14,883 nt of DNA from Oscillospiraceae bacterium (GTDB taxonomy: Bacteria; Bacillota_A; Clostridia; Oscillospirales; Ruminococcaceae): NCBI GenBank assembly GCA_017440445.1, contig JAFSHE010000338.1, positions 1-14,883 on the forward strand, written 5' to 3'. The position numbers and the translations under genes are program-made. Shown here in pieces: positions 1 to 6,699 of this stretch (the first letter of the stretch is position 1; every line of letters starts with the position of its first letter). A model generated the notes under the pieces. It was given only the letters and a program-made list of their open reading frames with translations. It did not search any database and was not told where the DNA came from.

Positions 1-1454
1 ACGGTCAGGTGGTAAACTCGGGCGGTTCCTTTACGGGTGGTTCAAAGGTTACGGGAAGCGGCATCATCTCCCGTAAGCAGGAGATAGAAACGCTTTATTC
101 CGAGGTGGCAAAGCTACGTCAGATACAGAACGAAAAGAACGAGGAGTTCCGTCAGTATCAGGCGGAAACAGCGAAATTCACCATCGAGATAGAGGGTATG
201 CACGATGAGCTGCGCACTCTCGATAACGAGGAGATACGTGCAAACGCTGATATATCACGACTGGACAGCCTTATCTCTCAGCTTTCGCAGCAGGGAGAAA
301 CAGCAAAGCTGACAGTGGAGCGTTTTGACCTTCAGATAGCGCAGCAGCACTCCGTGATGGAGGAAAACGGCAGGCTCTCTGAGGAAGCCGATAAGAAGAT
401 AGCGCAGCTTGAAGAAAAGCTGACAGAGTCTGGCAGTGAGCGTGATACCGCAGCACAGCAGATAAAGTCTCTTTCCGACGAGCTTTCGCAGATAAATATT
501 GATATACTTACAGCGGGAAAGGATATCGACGCATTCCGTGCGGAGATACGAAACCTTGAAAACAACAGAAAGATGCTGTTTGAGAACAGCGATGGCTATA
601 AGGAAGCTGTTCAGAAGCTGGACGACAGCGACAAGGCTATCCGCCTTGAGATAGAAAAGGCGAAGCTGACTGTTCAGAAGCACACGGAGAGCCTGTCTGA
701 AAATGACGAGGACATCCGCCGCTCTGCACAGGAGGTTACTGACCTTGAGCAGAAGATAAACACCATGCATTCCGATGTGCGTGAGGCAACTGCAAACAAG
801 GAGAAGTTCAACCGTGAGGTCGCACGTCTTGAGGAGCGCCGTTCGGGAGTACAGAAGGAGTACGACAGCATCGTGAAGCTGCTGTACGAGCGCTATGACC
901 TTACCGTTTCAATGGCGGTGGAGAGGGCGAAGCCCCTTGAAAATCTGCTTGCCGCAGAGAACGAGCTTTCCGAGCTTAACAAGCGCATAAGCGCACTGGG
1001 AAGCGTCAACATGGAATCCATCGAGGAGTATCAGATAGTTTCCGAGAGATACGAGTTCCAGACGACGCAGCTCAATGATATCGAAAACGCAAAGCGTGAG
1101 CTTGAAAAGATAATCGCACAGCACACTGAGGATATCAAGACGAAGTTCCTCAACAGCTTTGAGGAGATAAACAAGCACTTCAGCGAGATATTCGTAAGGA
1201 TATTCGGTGACGGAGCAAGGGCTGAGCTGGAGCTTACAAATCCCGAGGATGTGCTGAATTCAGGCATCGAGATAAACGCTGCTCCCCCGGGAAAGGTCAT
1301 CAAGAATCTTATATCCCTGTCAGGCGGCGAGCAGACGATGGTTGCGATAACCATCTATTTTGCGATACTTATGCACCGTCCCACACCGTTCTGTATGCTT
1401 GACGAGGTGGATGCGGCACTTGATGATGTAAATGTGGACAAGTACATCACATAA
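1..1454 (+). CDS. smc: Chromosome segregation ATPase SMC, C-terminal half, ended early by an in-frame stop
   Basis: SMC is the ATPase core of bacterial condensin and organises and separates chromosomes with ScpA and ScpB. The gene enters from the left edge; the first full codon is at 3, and the GTG at 9 is not a start. The first residues (GQVVNSGGSFTGGS) match the end of the SMC hinge. About 350 residues of heptad-rich coiled coil follow (roughly 55-1130). The C-terminal ATPase head then begins, with the ABC signature LSGGEQ near 1317-1334 and Walker B with D-loop CMLDEVDAALDD near 1392-1427. The frame stops at TAA 1452-1454, where family members have Tyr (family pattern YLxxF). The conserved tail, including the H-loop, continues in the same frame to 1616. 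As written, the product lacks the end of its ATPase head. ftsY follows directly, as in the common Firmicute smc-ftsY order. The family call is near certain; whether the stop is real is not. Confidence 0.93.
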   Translation, partial: GQVVNSGGSFTGGSKVTGSGIISRKQEIETLYSEVAKLRQIQNEKNEEFRQYQAETAKFTIEIEGMHDELRTLDNEEIRANADISRLDSLISQLSQQGETAKLTVERFDLQIAQQHSVMEENGRLSEEADKKIAQLEEKLTESGSERDTAAQQIKSLSDELSQINIDILTAGKDIDAFRAEIRNLENNRKMLFENSDGYKEAVQKLDDSDKAIRLEIEKAKLTVQKHTESLSENDEDIRRSAQEVTDLEQKINTMHSDVREATANKEKFNREVARLEERRSGVQKEYDSIVKLLYERYDLTVSMAVERAKPLENLLAAENELSELNKRISALGSVNMESIEEYQIVSERYEFQTTQLNDIENAKRELEKIIAQHTEDIKTKFLNSFEEINKHFSEIFVRIFGDGARAELELTNPEDVLNSGIEINAAPPGKVIKNLISLSGGEQTMVAITIYFAILMHRPTPFCMLDEVDAALDDVNVDKYIT

Positions 1455-1616
1455 CTGAACCAGTTCAGTAATCAGACACAGCTTATGGTCATCACACACC
1501 GTCGTGGCACTATCGAGGGCTGCGAGGTGCTGTACGGCGTATTCATGCAGGAGAAGGGCGTATCCCGTCTGCTGAGGAGAGAGCTTACAGACGAGCTGGA
1601 TGTGGAGCTGAAATAA
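1455..1616 (+). pseudogene. smc: C-terminal remnant of smc, in frame after the premature stop
   Basis: These 53 codons plus TAA follow the in-frame stop at 1452-1454 without a shift. They encode the normal SMC C-terminus: the region after the D-loop, the H-loop as VITHRRGTIEG (about 1488-1520), and LYGVFMQEKGVSRL near 1530-1571. There is no decay, frameshift or further stop. The stop is therefore either very recent, suppressed, or a sequence error. An ATG at 1485 lies within it but has no convincing ribosome binding site, so separate translation is unlikely. One substitution from TAC or TAT to TAA would explain it, because the aligned family residue is Tyr. Confidence 0.8.
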
Positions 1617-1633
1617 AGCTTTAAGGAGAAGTT

Positions 1634-2827
1634 ATGGGCTTTTTTGACAAATTCAGAAAGAAGAAAAACAATGACAACGCAGAGGAAGTCATCGAGGATA
1701 TCGAGGATATCGAAGCTGTCGAGGCTGACGAAGCTGAGGATACAGAAGCCGACGAATGGTCGGACGCTGAGGAGCAGACTTCCGAAGCCGACCTTCAGGA
1801 GACCGAAGAAATAACGGAGCCTGAAGCAGAGGAGCAGTCCGAGGATGTTTCAGAGGAGTTTTTCTCTGAGGAGGACACGGAAAGCGACGCTGACGAGGAA
1901 AACGAAGAAGCACCCAGAAAGGAAGGCTTCTTTGAAAAGCTGAAAAACGGTCTTAAAAAGACCAAGGATGGCTTTGTAAGCAAGCTGGAGCTTATCATGA
2001 ACAGCTTCACGAAGATAGACGAGGACTTTTTCGAGGAGCTGGAGGAGATGCTTATCCTCTCGGATATCGGTGCGGAGACCTCCTGCGATATCTGCGATAA
2101 GCTGCGTGCGGCGGTAAAGCGCACAGGTGCGACAGACCCCGCCGATGTAAAGCAGCTTCTGCGTGATATCATTGCTGAGATACTCACAGGTGAAAACGAG
2201 CTGAAGCTTGACTCGAAGCCCTCTGTTGTAATGGTCATCGGCGTAAACGGTGCGGGTAAGACGACTACTATCGGTAAGCTGTCCGCTAATCTTAAGGCAC
2301 AGGGCAAAAAGGTGGTGGTCGCAGCGGCTGATACCTTCCGTGCAGCGGCAATAGACCAGCTCAATGTCTGGACGGACCGTGCGGGAGTGGATATCGTGAA
2401 GCATTCCGAGGGCAGCGACCCTGTGGCAGTGGTATTCGATGCGATAAACGCAGCAAAGGCACGAGGTGCGGATGTGGTCCTCTGTGATACCGCAGGACGT
2501 CTGCACAATAAGAAGCACCTTATGGAGGAGCTTAAAAAGATAGCAAGAGTTATCACACGGGAGCTTCCCGAGGCAAGCATAGAAACACTTCTTGTGCTTG
2601 ATGCAACTACGGGACAAAATGCCGTTAATCAGGCAAGACTTTTCAGTGAAACTGCCGAAATTACAGGAATTGCACTGACAAAGCTTGACGGAACGGCAAA
2701 AGGTGGTATAATAATACCTATAAAGAATGAGCTGGGCATCCCCGTAAAGCTCGTGGGTGTTGGCGAGAAGATAGACGATCTTCAGCCGTTTGTCCCCGCT
2801 GATTATGTAAACGCTTTGTTTGATTGA
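1634..2827 (+). CDS. ftsY: Signal recognition particle receptor FtsY
   Basis: FtsY is the SRP receptor GTPase. It docks ribosome-SRP-nascent chain complexes at the inner face of the cytoplasmic membrane for delivery to SecYEG. At 397 aa it has three parts. Residues 1-95 are a very acidic, low-complexity A domain preceded by a basic start (FFDKFRKKK), which in this family helps membrane contact. About 96-195 is the four-helix N domain. The rest is the SRP-type G domain: P-loop GVNGAGKTTT (203-212), DTFRAAAIDQL (233-243), DTAGRL (285-290) and TKLDGTAKGG (349-358). The ATG follows AAGGAG at 1623-1628 with good spacing, 17 bases after the end of the smc frame, so it is probably cotranscribed with smc. 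The length and C-terminal half are typical; the acidic domain is longer than in B. subtilis. Confidence 0.96.
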   Translation: MGFFDKFRKKKNNDNAEEVIEDIEDIEAVEADEAEDTEADEWSDAEEQTSEADLQETEEITEPEAEEQSEDVSEEFFSEEDTESDADEENEEAPRKEGFFEKLKNGLKKTKDGFVSKLELIMNSFTKIDEDFFEELEEMLILSDIGAETSCDICDKLRAAVKRTGATDPADVKQLLRDIIAEILTGENELKLDSKPSVVMVIGVNGAGKTTTIGKLSANLKAQGKKVVVAAADTFRAAAIDQLNVWTDRAGVDIVKHSEGSDPVAVVFDAINAAKARGADVVLCDTAGRLHNKKHLMEELKKIARVITRELPEASIETLLVLDATTGQNAVNQARLFSETAEITGIALTKLDGTAKGGIIIPIKNELGIPVKLVGVGEKIDDLQPFVPADYVNALFD

Positions 2828-2859
2828 TATAAGTATTTTATTTCAGAAAGGATAAATAA

Positions 2860-3534
2860 ATGAAACATCACCATCATTCCGCAGAAGAAAACCCCGTCGC
2901 CAATTCGCCTGACCGACAGCACGGAGGCGACAGGCGACAGCGTCTGATAATTGCGTCAAATAACGAGGGCAAGCTCCGTGAATTCGGAAAGCTTCTTGAG
3001 CCGTTCGGATTTGATGTTATTTCCATGCGTCAGGCAGGCTTTACAGATGAGATAATCGAGGATGGCGAGACCTTTGAGGAGAATGCACATATCAAGGCAC
3101 GTGCTGTGTTTGAGGCAACGGGACTTCCGACTATTGCGGACGACAGCGGTCTGGAGATAGACTTCCTGAACGGAGCGCCCGGTATCTACTCCGCACGCTA
3201 TGCAGGAGAGAACGCAACAGATAAGGAACGCTGCCTTAAGGTGCTGGAGGAGATGCATGACGTTGCAAGACCTCTGCGTGATGCGAGGTTCGTATGCTCC
3301 ATCTACTTCATCTATGCTGAGGATGACGAGTATTCCGTAAACGGAACGGTAGAGGGCTACATAGGCGATGAGATGGTCGGCAGGAACGGCTTCGGCTACG
3401 ACCCTATCTTCATGCTGGACGATGATGAAAGCATGGCGACTATCGGTGAGGAAGAAAAGAATAAGATTAGTCATCGTGCGATGGCTTTTGAAAAGCTTAG
3501 CAATATTTTAAAGGAGAAATTCAGTCAATGCTGA
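2860..3534 (+). CDS. rdgB: dITP/XTP pyrophosphatase, RdgB/HAM1 family
   Basis: This enzyme hydrolyses non-canonical purine nucleoside triphosphates (dITP, XTP, ITP) to the monophosphate and pyrophosphate, cleansing the nucleotide pool before DNA and RNA synthesis. Family motifs are complete: IIASNNEGKLREF (30-42), FEENAHIKA (72-80), ADDSGLEID (93-101), PGIYSARYAG (107-116), GRNGFGYDPIF (174-184) and EKNKISHRAMAFEKL (199-213). At 224 aa it is about 27 residues longer than usual, because residues 1-27 precede the normal first strand. That tail is polar and starts with four His (MKHHHHSAEEN). The ATG is preceded by AAAGGA at 2847-2852, so the tail is probably translated. A GGAGG at 2923-2927 lies before the core, but the only nearby in-frame candidate is CTG at 2944. 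It follows ftsY by 32 bases and overlaps the next gene by 7. Confidence 0.94.
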   Translation: MKHHHHSAEENPVANSPDRQHGGDRRQRLIIASNNEGKLREFGKLLEPFGFDVISMRQAGFTDEIIEDGETFEENAHIKARAVFEATGLPTIADDSGLEIDFLNGAPGIYSARYAGENATDKERCLKVLEEMHDVARPLRDARFVCSIYFIYAEDDEYSVNGTVEGYIGDEMVGRNGFGYDPIFMLDDDESMATIGEEEKNKISHRAMAFEKLSNILKEKFSQC

Positions 3535-3824
3535 CAAGTAAACAGAGAGCGCATCTGCGTTCCATAGCGCAGAGCTATAATACGATATTCTTCGTAGGCA
3601 AGGCAGGCATCGGAGAGGAGCTTATAAAGCAGCTCGATGATGTGCTGAACGCCCGTGAGCTTATCAAGGTGGGAGTACAGGAGAACTGCGACTACACCGC
3701 AAGGGAGGCTGCTGACGAGATAGCAGAGCAGCTTAAGGCGGATGTGGTTCAGGTGATCGGAAGAAAGTTCGTGCTGTGGAGAAGAAGCAAGGATCCCAAG
3801 AAAAGGGTGATCGAGCTTGATTAA
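3528..3824 (+). CDS. yhbY: Ribosome assembly RNA-binding protein YhbY (CRM domain)
   Basis: This 98-aa protein is a single CRS1-YhbY (CRM) domain. Members bind the large-subunit precursor and assist ribosome assembly. Family features are the start MLTSKQRAHLRSIA, the GxxG-type loop FVGKAGIGEEL (22-32), the strand ELIKVGVQE (44-52) and the closing VQVIGRKFVLWRR (73-85). The ATG lies inside the end of the upstream pyrophosphatase (7-base overlap) and is served by AAGGAG near 3510. The next gene, nadD, starts inside its last codons. This placement beside nadD, yqeK and rsfS matches the well-known Firmicute yqeH-yhbY-nadD-yqeK-rsfS cluster, which supports the call. Confidence 0.93.
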   Translation: MLTSKQRAHLRSIAQSYNTIFFVGKAGIGEELIKQLDDVLNARELIKVGVQENCDYTAREAADEIAEQLKADVVQVIGRKFVLWRRSKDPKKRVIELD

Positions 3825-4407
3825 GACAGGAATTTTCGGAGGAGCGTTCAATCCCGTCCATAAGGGACATGTGCGCCTTGCAGAGGAGGCTGTAAAGCAG
3901 CTTAAGCTGAAAAGGCTGCTTATAATCCCTACGTTTGATTCTCCGCATAAGGAAACAAAGCTGCTCCCGTTTGAGGACAGGGCAGAGATGTGCCGCAGAG
4001 CATTCGGTCATATCGAGGGCGTGGAGATAAGCGATATCGAGGTGCAGCTCGGCGGAAAGAGCTTCACGATAAACACTATCAGAGAGCTTAAAAGCAGATA
4101 TCCCGATGAGCAGTTCTTCCTGCTTATCGGCGGAGATATGCTGTTCAGCTTCGATAAGTGGTACAAGTACGAGTCCATCCTGAAGGAAGCCAAGGTCTGC
4201 GCAGTTGCAAGGGACAACGACAGCTTCGTTGACATGATGGAATTCGCAAACGAGATGGGCAGGGTAAAGGTGCTTCCCACAAAGGCGATAGAGGTATCCT
4301 CCACCGAGATACGTGAAAAAGCGGCAAAGGGCGAGGATATTACAGAGCTTGTGCCTGAGGCGGTTGCGGAGTACATCTGCGAGAAGAAACTTTACTCGGA
4401 GGGCTGA
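3817..4407 (+). CDS. nadD: Nicotinate-nucleotide adenylyltransferase
   Basis: NadD transfers AMP from ATP to nicotinate mononucleotide, giving deamido-NAD in NAD biosynthesis. The 196-aa protein has the nucleotidylyltransferase signature GGAFNPVHKGH (8-18), with the HxGH-like His residues that bind ATP phosphates. It also has GGDMLFSFDKWY (105-116), which contacts the nicotinate side, and EVSSTEIREK (159-168), the family's SSTxIR motif. The start is a TTG at 3817, within the last codons of yhbY (8-base overlap). It is chosen because the TTG places IKTGIFGGAFNP at the normal N-terminus and no ATG or GTG is available; an AAGGG-like site lies near 3803-3807. The weak start and overlap suggest translational coupling to yhbY. 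Confidence 0.94.
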   Translation: MIKTGIFGGAFNPVHKGHVRLAEEAVKQLKLKRLLIIPTFDSPHKETKLLPFEDRAEMCRRAFGHIEGVEISDIEVQLGGKSFTINTIRELKSRYPDEQFFLLIGGDMLFSFDKWYKYESILKEAKVCAVARDNDSFVDMMEFANEMGRVKVLPTKAIEVSSTEIREKAAKGEDITELVPEAVAEYICEKKLYSEG

Positions 4408-4410
4408 TAT

Positions 4411-5004
4411 TTGAGCAGATACGAGGAATTTGACAGCTATGAAAAGCTGATAAAGGAGCGACTTTCAAAAAAGCGCTTCAATCACAGCATGAATGTTGCG
4501 GAGGCTTGCTATTCCCTTGCGGAGAGATACGGTGCGGATAAAAAGCGCTGCTATCTCGCAGGACTTCTGCACGATATAATGAAAGAGGAGCTTCCCGAAA
4601 AGCAGAAGCAGTTCACGGTGGAGAGCGGAATGTTACCCGACAGTGCGGAGATAGAAAGCCCTCAGCTGTGGCATGCAGTTGCGGGAGCGGTCTATGTAAG
4701 GGACAAGCTGGGCATTTCCGATGAGGAGATACTCAATGCGATAAGGTTTCACACCATTGGATGTGCAAGGATGTCGCTGCTTGAAAAGGTAGTGTATCTT
4801 GGTGATATGATATCTGAGGACAGGGATTATAAGGATGTTGACAAATTCCGAAAATTCTGTTATGATGATATAGATATTGCCATGTCGGTCGCATTGATAT
4901 ACAATATCGAGAGCGTATGCAGAAAGTGCGGTAAGATACCCCGCTACACAGTCGAGGCATACAATTACTATATGAACTTCAATAAAGATAAGGAGCATTT
5001 ATGA
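4411..5004 (+). CDS. yqeK: HD-domain Ap4A hydrolase, YqeK family
   Basis: YqeK proteins are HD-superfamily metal-dependent phosphohydrolases. Characterised members cut diadenosine tetraphosphate symmetrically to two ADP, which limits this stress nucleotide. In these 197 aa the metal and catalytic positions are visible: H25 in RFNHSMNVA, the H54-D55 doublet in AGLLHDIMKEE, H88 in QLWHAVAGA, H114 in IRFHTIG and D132 in YLGDMISEDR. The start is TTG at 4411 with a strong GGAGGG at 4398-4403 seven bases upstream; it lies 3 bases after the nadD stop. The stop overlaps the rsfS start as ATGA. The nadD-yqeK-rsfS order is conserved in Firmicutes and supports the YqeK assignment over a generic HD protein. 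Confidence 0.92.
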   Translation: MSRYEEFDSYEKLIKERLSKKRFNHSMNVAEACYSLAERYGADKKRCYLAGLLHDIMKEELPEKQKQFTVESGMLPDSAEIESPQLWHAVAGAVYVRDKLGISDEEILNAIRFHTIGCARMSLLEKVVYLGDMISEDRDYKDVDKFRKFCYDDIDIAMSVALIYNIESVCRKCGKIPRYTVEAYNYYMNFNKDKEHL

Positions 5005-5360
5005 CAGATAGAGAAGAGCTTGAGATAGCCGTAAAGGCACTCGATTCCAAAAAAGCTAAAAATATTAAGGTACTGAAGATAGACGAGCTTACAATCCTTG
5101 CAAATTACTTTGTTATCGCCTCTGCAACCAGCACCACACAGGTGAGGGCGCTTGCCGAGGAGGTAGAGTACCAGCTGGGACTCAAGGGCGTCCAGCCTAA
5201 GAGCGCAGAGGGCTACCAGAGCAGAGAGTGGATAGCACTGGACTATATCGATGTTATCGTTCACGTTTTCCTGGAGGAAACAAGAGATTTCTATCAGCTG
5301 GAGCATCTCTGGGCTGACGGTACACCTGTTGACATCAGCGATCTTATCACTGAGGACTGA
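5001..5360 (+). CDS. rsfS: Ribosome silencing factor RsfS
   Basis: RsfS (YbeB, YqeL, DUF143) binds ribosomal protein L14 on the 50S subunit and blocks joining with 30S, lowering translation when nutrients are short. The 119-aa protein shows family marks: LKIDELTILANYFVIASATSTTQV as the central strand-helix (about 25-48), the charged helix VRALAEEVEYQL, EGYQSREWIALDYIDVIVHVF (72-92) and the ending ETRDFYQLEHLWADG (94-108). The ATG shares bases with the yqeK stop (ATGA), and AAGGAG lies at 4989-4994. It closes the first gene run. About 100 bases of noncoding DNA follow before the rpsU promoter, with no convincing U-tailed terminator. Confidence 0.94.
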   Translation: MTDREELEIAVKALDSKKAKNIKVLKIDELTILANYFVIASATSTTQVRALAEEVEYQLGLKGVQPKSAEGYQSREWIALDYIDVIVHVFLEETRDFYQLEHLWADGTPVDISDLITED

Positions 5361-5459
5361 TAACAGCAGGATTCCTTGTGGTTATACTCAATAACGGGTA
5401 TGCTTAAATGGGCATTTCCAACAAAAAGAAAAATTTTCTGTAAAAAATTAAATTACTAC

Positions 5460-5488
5460 TTGACAAATTTGTATATGTGATGTATAAT
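5460..5488 (+). promoter_or_regulatory. Consensus sigma-A promoter for rpsU
   Basis: TTGACA at 5460-5465 and TATAAT at 5483-5488 are separated by exactly 17 bases, a perfect match to the vegetative promoter consensus, in AT-rich surroundings. Transcription should start near 5495, giving a leader of about 67 bases before the rpsU ATG. That leader carries short dyads (TATAC-TTTTT-GTATA near 5494-5508 and TGCC-ATGC-GGCA at 5533-5544). Such a strong promoter suits a ribosomal protein gene. Confidence 0.9.
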
Positions 5489-5561
5489 AAAACATATACT
5501 TTTTGTATAACTACTATTTTGTAGATAACCTATGCCATGCGGCAAAGGGAGGGAAATATAA

Positions 5562-5735
5562 ATGGCAGAAGTTCGTCTGAACAAAAATGAATCTCTTGAT
5601 ACAGCTCTGAAGCGTTTCAAGCGTTCATGTGCAAGAGACGGCGTTCTTGCCGAGGTTCGTAAGAGAGAGCATTACGAGAAGCCTTCGGTAAAACGTAAGA
5701 AGAAGTCCGAAGCTGCTCGCAAGCGCAAGTTCTGA
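5562..5735 (+). CDS. rpsU: 30S ribosomal protein S21
   Basis: S21 is a small, very basic protein of the 30S subunit near the anti-Shine-Dalgarno end of 16S rRNA, involved in initiation. The 57-aa product starts [19 protein letters not shown], continues [20 protein letters not shown], and ends in a Lys/Arg-rich tail ([14 protein letters not shown]); this is the whole S21 family plan at normal length. GGAGG at 5548-5552 lies nine bases before the ATG. It sits alone behind a consensus promoter and is followed by a long hairpin at 5764-5806, so its transcript may end or be processed there while some readthrough feeds the downstream genes. Codon use is biased to CGT and AAG, as expected of a highly expressed gene. 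Confidence 0.97.
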   Translation: MAEVRLNKNESLDTALKRFKRSCARDGVLAEVRKREHYEKPSVKRKKKSEAARKRKF

Positions 5736-5763
5736 TTTCGGACCGGCATTTGCTACTTAAAAT

Positions 5764-5806
5764 CAAACGGTTGAAGCGGGCAGAATATGTCCGCTTTAAT
5801 TGTTTG
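5764..5806 (+). terminator. Long intercistronic hairpin after rpsU (terminator, attenuator or processing site)
   Basis: Bases 5764-5782 pair with 5788-5806 without interruption: 19 pairs counting four G-U, closed by the 5-base loop GAATA. The core AAGCGGGCA / TGTCCGCTT is the most stable part. U-rich sequence lies in the descending arm rather than after it, so it is not a textbook intrinsic terminator. The hairpin ends two bases before the AGGA ribosome binding site of the next gene. Partial termination, mRNA protection for rpsU, or an RNase site are all plausible. Confidence 0.65.
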
Positions 5807-5821
5807 TAAGGAAAAAAGGCT

Positions 5822-6184
5822 ATGAGAAATAAAGCTAAGACAGACGACCTGAGCAGGCACTTTGTATATCGTGAGATAGGCATGGTAAAGGGCTATAAGC
5901 TGGAGAACGAAACGCTTGAAAGCGATACGCTGATAATCAATCATATAAAGATAGATATCAACATGTCGAGTAATGTGGGTGCAGAATTCTACGGCACGAT
6001 AAAGGATAAGTTCAGACCCGAAAGCCTGAAGCCGAAGTACGCTACCGCTGCGAATTATGTCTATACGGAAAAGGAGTTTGAGGATATCATCCGTATCGAG
6101 ATAAAGATACTCACCGACAAGACGAACAGGCGGGAGGTAATTGCGAAAAGAAAGCTGCTTTGCAGGATAAATAAATATACTTGA
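5822..6184 (+). CDS. Conserved-looking hypothetical protein, 120 aa
   Basis: I do not recognise this protein. It is 120 aa, soluble, with no signal peptide, membrane segment, Cys pair or nucleotide-binding motif. The sequence alternates short strands and charged stretches: FVYREIGMVKGYKLENETL (14-32), a hydrophobic strand DTLIINHIKIDINM (35-48), then a central part with many Tyr (YATAANYVYTEKEF, 73-86) and a basic C-terminal helix with NRREVIAKRKLL. Translation is supported by AAGGA at 5808-5812, nine bases before the ATG, by codon use like its neighbours, and by overlap of its stop region with the start of the following gene. It lies between rpsU and a YqeG-type phosphatase, downstream of the 5764-5806 hairpin. 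It is probably real; function unknown. Confidence 0.72.
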   Translation: MRNKAKTDDLSRHFVYREIGMVKGYKLENETLESDTLIINHIKIDINMSSNVGAEFYGTIKDKFRPESLKPKYATAANYVYTEKEFEDIIRIEIKILTDKTNRREVIAKRKLLCRINKYT

Positions 6185-6198
6185 TTATTGGAGGAATT

Positions 6199-6699
6199 AT
6201 GCTGTTTAAGCCCACATTCTGGCTGAAAAGTGTTTTAAATATAGATGAAGATTTCCTTCGTGAGAATAACGTGAAAGCACTGGTGCTTGACCTTGACAAT
6301 ACGCTGTCCATGCACGGAAACCCTGCCGCAGAGGCGGGCGTCCCCGAGTGGCTTGACGATATGCGCCGACTTGGTGTTAAGATGCGCCTTGTGTCTAATA
6401 ACACCACAAAGCGTGTCGCTCCGCTTGCGGAGAAGCTGGGACTTCCGTTTACGGCAAACGGCGCAAAGCCGCTGACCTTCGGCATAACAAAGGCGATGAA
6501 GGCTATGGGTGCATCGAAAGCCGAAACTCTGGTGGTCGGCGACCAGATATTCACCGATATAATGGGCGGCAATTTCAAGGGAGTCCGCACTGTGCTGGTG
6601 GAGCCTTTCCATCTGGAAAAGACGTGGACATTCCGTCTGAAAAGAAAGGTAGAGAGCCTTGTGTTCAAGCGTGATTATTCAAAGCTGGAGGTGAAGTGA
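6199..6699 (+). CDS. YqeG-family HAD-IIIA phosphatase
   Basis: This is a 166-aa HAD-superfamily phosphatase of the YqeG subgroup, close to the phosphatidylglycerophosphate and GmhB-like class IIIA enzymes; its cellular substrate is not established. Motif I is VLDLDNTLS (29-37; nucleophile D31 and general acid D33), motif II is SNNT (66-69), motif III Lys is in NGAKPLTFG (88-95), and motif IV is GDQIFTDIMGGN (114-125) with metal-binding Asp. The start MLFKPTFWLKSVLNID matches the usual YqeG N-terminus. ATG 6199, next to GGAGG at 6190-6194, is preferred over TTG 6181, which would add six residues and overlap the previous gene. Its stop overlaps the next ATG as TGATG. In many Firmicutes yqeG sits near yqeH, yhbY, nadD and aroE; here it is split from yhbY-nadD by rpsU. 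Confidence 0.9.
   Translation: MLFKPTFWLKSVLNIDEDFLRENNVKALVLDLDNTLSMHGNPAAEAGVPEWLDDMRRLGVKMRLVSNNTTKRVAPLAEKLGLPFTANGAKPLTFGITKAMKAMGASKAETLVVGDQIFTDIMGGNFKGVRTVLVEPFHLEKTWTFRLKRKVESLVFKRDYSKLEVK

Noticed and set aside
1452..1454. Genetic code change with TAA read as an amino acid
   Set aside because: TAA ends many other genes in the window at the expected family length (yhbY, aroQ, efp, feoB), so general reassignment is excluded.
1795..2617. Long antisense open frames opposite ftsY (261 and 255 aa)
   Set aside because: They mirror the codon bias of ftsY. The Ser-rich and Cys/Leu-rich products have no family features, and there are no ribosome binding sites; ftsY is certain.
2580..2720. 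AT-richer patch in ftsY as a possible gene conversion tract
   Set aside because: The codon shift is mild and short compared with feoB, and mixed GAA/GAG use occurs earlier in the same gene.
5401..5459. Terminator after rsfS
   Set aside because: Only 4-6 bp AT-rich or broken stems can be drawn (for example ATGC/GCAT near 5400-5425), with no following T-run.
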